Shown piece by piece: positions 1-7,107 of a DNA stretch of 64,000 nt (within the stretch, counting starts at the first letter, position 1; every line of letters begins with the position of its first letter). Position numbers and translations under genes: made by a program. The stretch lies in the NCBI GenBank assembly GCA_002439755.1, contig DJPH01000048.1:19532-83531 (forward strand), given 5' to 3'. The notes beneath the pieces were generated by a model. That model worked only from the letters and a program-made list of their open reading frames with translations, was not told the origin of the DNA and searched no databases. Source of the DNA: Prevotellaceae bacterium UBA6417 (GTDB taxonomy: Bacteria > Bacteroidota > Bacteroidia > Bacteroidales > Bacteroidaceae).

Positions 1-1627
1 CCTTGTAGGTGCCGTCACGGTAAAAGATGATGACATCGTCGAGTGGCGAGCAATTGGATACGAATTCGTCTTTTTTGAGCGAAGTGCCAATGAATCCCTC
101 TTCACGATTGAAGTAGAGCTTTTCGTTGGCTTCAATGACTTTGGTACGTTCTATGGTGTCGAAAGAACGGATAACGGTGCGTCGCGGATATGCAGCACCG
201 TATTTTTCTTTGATGAGCTTAAACCAGTTGACAGTCACTGCGACCATATTCAGAAGGTCATTGTCAATCTTGGCGATATCCTCTTTCATCCGGCGGATGC
301 CTTCTTCAGCTTTGTCCTTGTTGAATTTCAAAATGCGCGCCATGCGTATCTCCATCAGTTTGAGAATGTCTTCTTTGGTCACTTCGCGCACCATTTCGGG
401 GTAGTACGGTGTAAGCCGCTCGTCAATGTGCTTGCAGGCCGCATCCATCGAGGGCGCATTTTCAAAGTCCTTGTCCTTGTATATGCGTTCGTTGATGAAA
501 ATGGCTTCAAGACTGGCAAAATGGAGGCTTTCGGTGATTTCGTCACGTTTTATTTCGAGTTCTTTTTGCAAAAGTTGTCGCGTAGTATCTACCGAATGGC
601 GCAAAACATCACTGACACTGAGAAACCGGGGTTTGCTGTCTTCTATGACGCAGCAGTTGGGCGATATGCTTACTTCGCAGTCGGTAAAAGCGTAAAGTGC
701 ATCAAGGGCTTTGTCCGAACTTGTGCCGGGTGATAAATGGATGACGATTTCAGCTTTTGCTGCTGTATTGTCGTCAACTTTGCGCGCGTTGATTTTCCCC
801 TTTTCTATGGCACTGCGTATGGTATCGATAATGGCCGATGTCGTTTTGCCATAGGGGATATCGCGGATGACAAGCGTCTTGTTGTCGAGCTTGTCTATTT
901 GGGCACGAATTTTTACGTTGCCTCCACGTGTGCCGTCGTTGTAGTGGGACACGTCGATGCTTCCACCCATGAGGAAATCGGGGTAAAGCTGGAAACTTTC
1001 GCCCTTGAGGTAACTGATGGCTGCATCGCAGATTTCATTGAAGTTGTGTGGCAATATTTTGGACGATAGTCCGACAGCTATCCCATCGGAACCTTGAGCC
1101 AGCAGCAAGGGAAACTTGACGGGCAGAGTGACAGGCTCGCGATTGCGGCCGTCGTACGAAAGTTTCCACTCGGTTGTTTTGTCGTTGAACATAACATCGA
1201 GCGCGAGTTTCGAAAGCCGTGCTTCGATATATCGTGGTGCGGCAGCACCATCGCCGGTCAGAATATTGCCCCAGTTGCCCTGGCAATCTACCAGAAGTTC
1301 CTTTTGGCCTATTTGAACGAGTGCACCATAAATCGAAGCATCGCCGTGTGGATGGAATTGCATGGTGTGCCCCACGATGTTTGCCACTTTGTTATAGCGA
1401 CCGTCGTCCATACGTTTCATTGCATAAAGAATGCGACGCTGCACGGGTTTCAGTCCGTCAGCCAGATGGGGAACAGCGCGGTCGAGGATAACATACGAGG
1501 CATAGTCGAGAAACCAGTTTTCGTACATGCCTGAAAGACGATGCTTTAAACTTTCATCGTGTGGGTTGGCAACTTTGTAGGCGGAGTGTTCCAATGGGGC
1601 ATTATCGTCTTCTGTCATGGCTATCAT
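1..1627 (-). CDS. parC: DNA topoisomerase IV subunit A (ParC-like), truncated by window edge
   Basis: The frame is open from the start codon to the window edge, giving about 542 residues of the N-terminal breakage-reunion part of a type IIA topoisomerase A subunit; the C-terminus lies outside the window. Visible landmarks are YASYVILDRAVPHLADGLKP, the helix-turn-helix region around HPHGDASIYGALVQ (residues 92-105, where quinolone-resistance changes occur in this family) and APRYIEARL with the active-site Tyr at about 133, which forms the covalent bond to DNA. The enzyme would unlink replicated chromosomes together with ParE. It resembles the second GyrA-type protein of Bacteroidetes, usually named ParC, more than true GyrA, but the beta-pinwheel domain that would settle this is missing. 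Start: ATG at 1627 or the in-frame ATG at 1618. A minus-strand -7 box TACTTTTG lies at 1693-1700. Confidence 0.88.
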   Translation of the reverse strand, partial: MIAMTEDDNAPLEHSAYKVANPHDESLKHRLSGMYENWFLDYASYVILDRAVPHLADGLKPVQRRILYAMKRMDDGRYNKVANIVGHTMQFHPHGDASIYGALVQIGQKELLVDCQGNWGNILTGDGAAAPRYIEARLSKLALDVMFNDKTTEWKLSYDGRNREPVTLPVKFPLLLAQGSDGIAVGLSSKILPHNFNEICDAAISYLKGESFQLYPDFLMGGSIDVSHYNDGTRGGNVKIRAQIDKLDNKTLVIRDIPYGKTTSAIIDTIRSAIEKGKINARKVDDNTAAKAEIVIHLSPGTSSDKALDALYAFTDCEVSISPNCCVIEDSKPRFLSVSDVLRHSVDTTRQLLQKELEIKRDEITESLHFASLEAIFINERIYKDKDFENAPSMDAACKHIDERLTPYYPEMVREVTKEDILKLMEIRMARILKFNKDKAEEGIRRMKEDIAKIDNDLLNMVAVTVNWFKLIKEKYGAAYPRRTVIRSFDTIERTKVIEANEKLYFNREEGFIGTSLKKDEFVSNCSPLDDVIIFYRDGTYK

Positions 1628-1765
1628 TAAGTGAGGTGTGGTGTGTCAACAGCCTGCTGCCGGGTTTTTCTGCCGGCGTAGGCTTTGTTTTACAAAAGTA
1701 CGATTTTAAGATGAAACGGCCAACTCACTTGTTTTTCTTTTGGCTTTTATTTTTTGCTTGCAGGC

Positions 1766-1805
1766 GAAAAAACAAAAGGCAGGCCGTTCATGTTGCGGCC
1801 TGTCT
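1766..1805 (-). terminator. Rho-independent terminator of the pspC gene
   Basis: A 10-bp inverted repeat (1777-1786 pairing with 1796-1805, one G-U) is followed on the minus strand by TTTTGTTTTTT. It sits 28 bases past the stop of the PspC gene. The remaining 1628-1765 stretch holds only the promoter of the topoisomerase gene. Confidence 0.8.
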
Positions 1806-1832
1806 TGCAAATGGAAACTTTTTATGACTGTT

Positions 1833-3482
1833 TTACAGACTGTTCTTGAGCTTCTTTTTCGTCGCGGTTTCTGTTCCGGTCTGAACCGTGTGCTTATTCA
1901 CAGTTTCGAGCTTTTCTACTTTAAAGTTAGGTGCATGTACAATAAATGATCCATCGAAATCTCTATAAAGTAGCTCTTTGCTGGTGATGATGCCGCATTT
2001 GATGGTGGTGGGCTGGATTATTTCAATACTGTCGATTATGCATTCGGGCAGGCAATCGACAACTGCATTGGCCAATGCAACGTTTACTTCTTGCTTACTA
2101 CCTTTTCCAGACTTCTTTTTCAAGGATTTGGCAAGTGTATAAATGTCTCTAGGCGTTCCATAGCTGATTTGCTCTCCGTTTTTATTGCCGTTTCTCTCCA
2201 CATAGAAATAACATCCTTTTGTGTCGCACAAGGCTCTGACGGAGAATCTGTAAATGCCCGGTGCAAGGTTGGAAAACAATTCGTCATAGGTATAGTCTTC
2301 AATGTCGCTATCGTGAACCCAGACTGCTGCTCCCGTATTGTTGTAACCGGAAAAGGCCTGATAGCATTTTTCCCAGACTTTGTTGTTGGGTGAGTGCTTC
2401 TTTTTTGTTGTCAGGATATACTCCCGTTTATTGCTAAAGGCATTGTCGAATCCGTGTATAAGTATGGTTCCGGATGCAATGACGGCTCCCACCGAGATAA
2501 TCCATACAATGATCCAGAGGCATCTTTGCAATGTGCTCATGGATTTTGCCTTGTTGCGCAGGCGCAGGAAATGGTGCGTCAGGCAGTAGATAGGGATGAT
2601 GCAGCAAATGAAACCAGCGATGATGAGCATCCAGAAGCTAAATGAGCAGTAAGAGGGGAGAAATACGAAGGCGTTTTCATCGAAAGGAGTGAAAGTTGCA
2701 AAAACAGTGCCGAAGCTGATGACACCGACAAGGGCGAGAATGGTAAGGACGATAAGCCCGACAAGACATCCAGCGAATGCCAGGACAACGAAACCGCCGA
2801 CCAGGTAGAGTGTGATTTTGAAGATGGTCATGCAAATGCCAAGGATGCTGTTGATACCGGTGCGCCCGGTCGTACAGGTGTTGGCTGCATCGTTGTTGCC
2901 CATGATGGTTTGTGCAATATTGTCGGGAGTTACTTCACGGCCTTCCATCAGGAGAAAATCCTCCGGTGTGCGTGCCAAAGGCACTATTATCCACATGGCG
3001 ATATAGGCAAGCAGGATGGTGAAAGATGTCAGCAGGCAAAGTATGATGACAAGCAAACGCCATAATAATACGTCACCGCCGAAATAATGGGAAAGGCCCG
3101 ACATGACACCTCCGAGCATTTGGTCGTTGGGATCGCGAAACAATTTCTTCTTGGAGATGCCTTTTGATGTAGTCTTGGTGGCATTTTGTGCGGCTCCTGC
3201 TTTTTCTCCTTCGTTATCATTGTCGGTCATTTGTTCGGGAGCTCCGATGCGTTTGATAATGTCTTGAACGTGTTCTATGCTGATGGCCTCGATGCCTTGT
3301 GTCTTGAGCTCTTCAAAGAGTTCTGCTATGCGCCGTTCTATATCATCTGCGATTTCTTCTCCGCCTTCTTGTTTGCAAAAATAGGCACGGAGCGATTCTT
3401 CATACTTTTTCAAAAGTTCGTATGCATCTTCGTCAATGGCGAAAAGCGAACCGAAAAGGTTAATCGTGATATTCTTTTTCAT
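1833..3482 (-). CDS. PspC domain-containing integral membrane protein
   Basis: A 549-residue inner-membrane protein. Residues 1-85 form a soluble, charged helical segment of the kind that precedes PspC in Bacteroidetes. Residues 112-172 are a PspC domain: FRDPNDQMLGGVMSGLSHYF followed by a hydrophobic hairpin. Further hydrophobic segments follow at roughly 215-260, 280-305 and 325-350, and the last 200 residues are soluble, probably periplasmic. PspC proteins take part in envelope-stress (phage-shock) responses; the exact role in Bacteroidetes is not known to me. The start codon lies inside the 3' end of the upstream padR-like gene (23-base overlap), so the two are translationally linked, the usual regulator-plus-membrane-protein pair. 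Confidence 0.85.
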   Translation of the reverse strand: MKKNITINLFGSLFAIDEDAYELLKKYEESLRAYFCKQEGGEEIADDIERRIAELFEELKTQGIEAISIEHVQDIIKRIGAPEQMTDNDNEGEKAGAAQNATKTTSKGISKKKLFRDPNDQMLGGVMSGLSHYFGGDVLLWRLLVIILCLLTSFTILLAYIAMWIIVPLARTPEDFLLMEGREVTPDNIAQTIMGNNDAANTCTTGRTGINSILGICMTIFKITLYLVGGFVVLAFAGCLVGLIVLTILALVGVISFGTVFATFTPFDENAFVFLPSYCSFSFWMLIIAGFICCIIPIYCLTHHFLRLRNKAKSMSTLQRCLWIIVWIISVGAVIASGTILIHGFDNAFSNKREYILTTKKKHSPNNKVWEKCYQAFSGYNNTGAAVWVHDSDIEDYTYDELFSNLAPGIYRFSVRALCDTKGCYFYVERNGNKNGEQISYGTPRDIYTLAKSLKKKSGKGSKQEVNVALANAVVDCLPECIIDSIEIIQPTTIKCGIITSKELLYRDFDGSFIVHAPNFKVEKLETVNKHTVQTGTETATKKKLKNSL

Positions 3483-3843
3483 TTTCTGTTATATTTGAGT
3501 TGATGGTGTTTTTGGGATGATTGTTTTTAAGGCACTCAACGGTGCTTGATAGTTCGCGCCATGCCGTGTCAAGTCCGGTCAGCCAGTTGAGGCCTTCATC
3601 TGTGAGGGCGTAATATTTTCTTGGTGGCCCTTGCTGCGATTCTTTCCATTCGTAACTGAGCAGGCTGTCTTTTTTCAGGCGTGTGAGCAGAGGGTAAAGT
3701 GTCCCTTCCACTACAAGCAGGTTTGCGTCTTTCAGCCGGCGAATAATGTCGTTTGCGTATGATGGCTCTCCACGGAGCAATAGCAGTACGCAATACTCAA
3801 GCATGCCTTTTCGCATCTGAGATTTGGCGTTTTCTACATTCAT
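3460..3843 (-). CDS. PadR family transcriptional regulator
   Basis: A 127-residue winged-helix protein. GMLEYCVLLLLRGEPSYANDI begins the PadR DNA-binding domain; the wing motif is LVVEGTLYPLLTRLKKDSLL and then GPPRKYYALTDEGLNWL, all hallmarks of PadR. The short C-terminal helix would provide dimerisation. PadR proteins usually repress a neighbouring membrane or transport gene and often themselves. Here the gene overlaps the downstream PspC gene by 23 bases and its own promoter is covered by a palindrome at 3938-3970, so autoregulation of the pair is likely (inference). Confidence 0.93.
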   Translation of the reverse strand: MNVENAKSQMRKGMLEYCVLLLLRGEPSYANDIIRRLKDANLLVVEGTLYPLLTRLKKDSLLSYEWKESQQGPPRKYYALTDEGLNWLTGLDTAWRELSSTVECLKNNHPKNTINSNITENEKEYHD

Positions 3844-3924
3844 GCTGTCTGTTTTATTATTGTTGTGTCAATGTTTGGTTGTCTCTCAAAGCATGCGTAT
3901 GAAGCAAGCTACTTTGTTATACTG

Positions 3925-3970
3925 CAAAAGTAACAATTTAATAGTACTATGCCAAACATAGTACTATTAA
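3925..3970 (-). promoter_or_regulatory. padR promoter overlapped by a 14-bp palindromic operator candidate
   Basis: On the minus strand the -7 box TACTTTTG is at 3925-3932 and the -33 box TTTG at 3953-3956, separated by 20 bases: an exact match to the Bacteroidetes sigma-ABfr consensus. A perfect inverted repeat TTAATAGTACTATG (3938-3951) / CATAGTACTATTAA (3957-3970) with a 5-base spacer covers the spacer and the -33 box. Each arm contains the self-complementary ATAGTACTAT. A bound regulator here would block sigma factor access. The best candidate ligand is the adjacent PadR protein (inference). Confidence 0.75.
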
Positions 3971-4352
3971 ATATCTTGTTGATTACAAAGATTAACGATT
4001 GCGAGCAACCTGGGCTGCAATGCTCGTTATAATAGAGAGCATGTCAATAACAGTTGTGCCACTGAGCAAATCCGTACCATATAAATATGTACGCGCGCGT
4101 GCGCGCGAGGCGGATTTTTGTCATTGATATTTGGCATTAGTATGCCTTGAAGTGAAGGACCGAAAAATTGTTCTTGATTTTTCCCTGATTGTTGTTTTGT
4201 GACAGTCTCAAGAATGATTTTAGGCAGCGTAATCTGCATCCGTATTGTCACAATCCTTTCTATTCGGTAAGACTTTGGGTGTCGGATGTTTGCAGGCTTC
4301 TTTTTTTGCGTATTAAATGCCGCTCGAAGTTGTAAAATAAATGTAATTTATT
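3971..4352. other. Intergenic stretch with a 23-base alternating purine-pyrimidine tract
   Basis: No convincing gene is visible. The 74-codon minus-strand frame across 4027-4251 has no recognisable domain and no promoter, and contains low-complexity sequence. Bases 4085-4107 alternate purine and pyrimidine without interruption (centre ACGCGCGCGT then GCGCGCG), a classical Z-DNA-prone composition in an otherwise AT-rich spacer. Confidence 0.5.
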
Positions 4353-4385
4353 TTTGTGGGGCGTGATTTATTATATCTATATTTG
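4353..4385 (+). promoter_or_regulatory. Orphan consensus promoter facing the 3' end of the PiT gene
   Basis: TTTG at 4353-4356, a 21-base spacer, and TATATTTG at 4378-4385 match the Bacteroidetes consensus. Transcription would start near 4392 and run rightward, first through a 21-codon frame and then antisense to the convergent phosphate transporter gene. Confidence 0.5.
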
Positions 4386-4405
4386 CGATTGAAATAATAT
4401 TCTAT

Positions 4406-4471
4406 ATGAAAGACGCGTTACAATGTAGTTCCGCGTTATGTGATGCTGCATGTGATATACCGGCTGAATAA
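4406..4471 (+). CDS. Possible 21-residue cysteine-containing small protein
   Basis: An ATG about 14 bases past the predicted start of transcription from the promoter at 4353-4385 opens a 21-codon frame with three cysteines (C7, C12, C16), ending MKDALQ...DIPAE then TAA. A GGCTG/CAGCC hairpin overlaps the stop. Nothing else supports coding; the promoter may instead make an antisense or untranslated RNA. No homologue is recognised. Confidence 0.2.
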   Translation: MKDALQCSSALCDAACDIPAE

Positions 4472-4494
4472 ACAGCCTAAAAAGATACAATGAT

Positions 4495-6759
4495 TTAACC
4501 TAATTCGGTTTCTTCAGCCGGTTGGCAATAATATTTGGTGGCACGCAAAAGATGTCGTAAGGCACTGACAAGTTCTTGCGTTTCTTGCAGCATGTTCAAA
4601 TAAAGCAAGTCAAGACGGATATTGGTCCCTGTTTTGCTGTAGTTGATTTGTTCTTGATGGCGCATGGCTGAAAGGCGGCTTTTCATCGAGTTGCCTTCGT
4701 CCAGGAGAATGTCTATTTGACTATAATCCTGGCATTTGATGATTTCTTCGGCCTTTTCAATCATTTCGATTACTTCGTCGCGAATAGGCATGAAAGCATG
4801 GACATATTCCTTGGGTAGCGGACTGAAATTGTTGTCGACATGCTCCATGCAGGGACCCGACATACGTTTCAGGCAGTATACGAGTTGTGTAACGCTGTTG
4901 CTGCCCAGATGGAACCATGTGTTTTTCTTTACAGCTTCATAATAATCAATCATGCGAGTTCCGGCAATTTCTTTTTGGCGGGACTTGAGCCAGGCGTTTT
5001 TTGTCAGGCTCAATTCTTCGGCAGCACGGCGAAGTTCTTTGATGTTTTCCGACATCAGGCCATCGGTAATTTGATAGTAACAATCGCGGGCAGATGCAAG
5101 TACACGACTATGAGTGATGGCGATATGCCGGTTGAGCAGTTGCAGTCTTCTTTGTTTGTCCTGTGTCTTAATCATTTCGTTGTATATGGCATCGCAAGTG
5201 TCTTCGGGTGCTTTTTCCTTAAAGCGTATGCTGCTATGTACCAGAATTGTTATGACTATGGCAACGATTACAGTCATGGCAATTGGACCTCCGAAATACA
5301 TGATGCTTGTAATGACGAAGCACAACATGAAAGCTCCCGCAGCGGTTATAAACCAACCTCCGATGACCGAGAAAACACCGGTGATGCGGTATACGGCACT
5401 TTCGCGTCCCCATGCGCGGTCGGCCAATGAGGTTCCCATAGCCACCATGAAAGCAACGTAAGTTGTAGAAAGTGGCAGTTGCAATGAAGTTCCCAGTACA
5501 ATCAGTAACCCTGAAAGAACCAGATTGACGGATGCTCGCACCATATCGAAGGCTGTTTCTGAAGAGCTTTCGTATTCGGGTTTGGTGAATCTTGAATTGA
5601 CCCATTTGCGGACGGATGCGGGAACAAAAACCAATAAGGTGTTTGTGGTATTCAGCGTTGCTCTTACCAGTCTGCGCGAAAGGCGTGATGAACTGAATAC
5701 CTCTTCACCGGCACCTTGTTTTGACAGATTGATGGTGGTGTTGATGACCTTGCGTGCCTTTTTAGAGATGAACAGTGCAACAGCCATTACCAAACCTGAC
5801 ACGATGAGGAATATTACCGGTGTTTTTGCCGATTGTGTAAGCGAAGTCATCATGAATTCAGTCGGATTGTCATTGCCATTGGCCAGAAAATCTTCGGTAG
5901 AAGAAAGTCCTGCCAAGGCAACTCCAATGAAATTGACCAAATCGTTACCGGCAAAAGCCATGGCAAGCGCAAATGTTCCAAAGATAATGATAATCTTAAA
6001 AACGTTGGCCTTTAACCAGTAAAGCATTTGTGTAAAGATGAATGCCCCGACAAAAAGCAACAGCAATATGGTCGTGTGGTTTTGGGCAATCCAATCTTTT
6101 TCTACCTGAGTCATGAAAGTGGCTTGGCCAAATCCTTTTACTAACATGAAATCCAAGATGGAGGCAAAAGAAAAAGTACCGAAAAGGCCGATTGCCCATT
6201 TCATGTGCTTTTGATAGTGGAAAGTGAATATCAGGCGGCTTATCCACATTACGATTGTTCCGACTACAAAGGCGATGGCAACCGAAAGGAATATGGCCAT
6301 GACTACAGTCAGGACTTTGTCGGTATTGACCAGCATTCCGTAGGTAAGTGTTCCGCCGGTGTCGCGCATTATTTTGTAGATGGCAATGGCCGTTGTACCT
6401 CCGAACAGTTCGAACATCATCGATACCGTTGTGCTGGTTGGCATGCCCAAGGAGTTGAATATGTCTATAATGATTACATCGGCACAAACAACCGAAAGAA
6501 AGATGCACATGACTTCGGTGTACGAGTAGTTCTGCGGTTGCAATACTCCATGTCGGGCTATGTCCATCATTCCGCTGCTTGTAACTGTTCCGACTAAAAT
6601 CCCTATTCCGGCAATAATAAGAAGTGTGCGTAATTTGGCTGCTTTTGCACCGATGGCTGGAGGCAGGAAAGAAACTACCGCGCTTGATACTCCGGTATAC
6701 AAATCGAAAACGGCCAAACCAAGCAAGAAGAAAACAACTATGATATAAAATGTTTCCAT
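4495..6759 (-). CDS. PiT family inorganic phosphate transporter paralogue with PhoU-like tail
   Basis: A 754-residue protein with about ten to twelve membrane helices (residues 1-520) and a soluble helical C-terminal region (about 540-754) resembling PhoU, the arrangement seen in Bacteroidetes PiT transporters. PiT proteins carry phosphate with sodium or protons through two inverted repeats, each with a GxxNDxxN signature. The second is intact (FAGNDLVNFIGVALAGLSS), but the first reads GVSSAVVSF at residues 23-31, where the paralogue at 14306 has GVSNDAVNF: Asn, Asp and Asn are all lost. It may therefore transport poorly, transport something else or act as a regulator. Start ATG at 6759 is supported by a -7 box TACTTTTG at 6801-6808. 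It is a single gene with no co-oriented partner nearby. Confidence 0.88.
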   Translation of the reverse strand: METFYIIVVFFLLGLAVFDLYTGVSSAVVSFLPPAIGAKAAKLRTLLIIAGIGILVGTVTSSGMMDIARHGVLQPQNYSYTEVMCIFLSVVCADVIIIDIFNSLGMPTSTTVSMMFELFGGTTAIAIYKIMRDTGGTLTYGMLVNTDKVLTVVMAIFLSVAIAFVVGTIVMWISRLIFTFHYQKHMKWAIGLFGTFSFASILDFMLVKGFGQATFMTQVEKDWIAQNHTTILLLLFVGAFIFTQMLYWLKANVFKIIIIFGTFALAMAFAGNDLVNFIGVALAGLSSTEDFLANGNDNPTEFMMTSLTQSAKTPVIFLIVSGLVMAVALFISKKARKVINTTINLSKQGAGEEVFSSSRLSRRLVRATLNTTNTLLVFVPASVRKWVNSRFTKPEYESSSETAFDMVRASVNLVLSGLLIVLGTSLQLPLSTTYVAFMVAMGTSLADRAWGRESAVYRITGVFSVIGGWFITAAGAFMLCFVITSIMYFGGPIAMTVIVAIVITILVHSSIRFKEKAPEDTCDAIYNEMIKTQDKQRRLQLLNRHIAITHSRVLASARDCYYQITDGLMSENIKELRRAAEELSLTKNAWLKSRQKEIAGTRMIDYYEAVKKNTWFHLGSNSVTQLVYCLKRMSGPCMEHVDNNFSPLPKEYVHAFMPIRDEVIEMIEKAEEIIKCQDYSQIDILLDEGNSMKSRLSAMRHQEQINYSKTGTNIRLDLLYLNMLQETQELVSALRHLLRATKYYCQPAEETELG

Positions 6760-6924
6760 GAATAGCTAACGAGTGTTACGAATCTGTGTCAAAACGGTTA
6801 CAAAAGTACGCTATTTTTGTTATACGTCATTTGCCGATGCGGAAAAAGTTGCTTTGAAATGCCTGAATGCGTATGGTCAAGAGCAATTTCAACCATTGCG
6901 GTATGCTACATCAGCGTATCGGAT

Positions 6925-7034
6925 ATACGATATGAGAGCTTCCAAGGTACTATTCGTGATACTCTCATGTACTATACGAAAGCTTTCCAAGTACTATGTG
7001 AGAGCCTCCCATGTACTATCCGGGAGACTCTCAC
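6925..7034. repeat. 22-base tandem repeat array, five degenerate units
   Basis: Units begin at 6925, 6947, 6969, 6991 and 7013, each 22 bases; the last four start GTACTAT. Units alternate in sense so that neighbours pair: 6998-7010 is complementary to 7022-7034 with one mismatch, and 6932-6938 (ATGAGAG) to 6962-6968. The unit at 6969 contains a near-palindrome around GAAAGCTTTC. The array lies between the 3' end of the GH110-like gene and the promoter of the phosphate transporter gene. The rest of 6760-7107 holds only that promoter and a possible divergent -7 box TATTTTTG at 6812-6819. Confidence 0.7.
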
Positions 7035-7107
7035 ATACAACATTGCCTTTATCTTTTCCTGATTTTAGTAGACGTTTTTCTAATTGATAAACTGATTCAA
7101 TAGACAC

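Noticed and set aside
4027..4251. 74-codon minus-strand frame
   Set aside because: No domain, no promoter in the right place, covers the low-complexity CG tract and ends in an odd hydrophobic run; most likely chance.
6773..7087. 104-codon and 81-codon plus-strand frames across the 22-base array
   Set aside because: They arise because 22-base units keep frames open by chance; amino-acid sequence shows no fold and the region pairs into hairpins.
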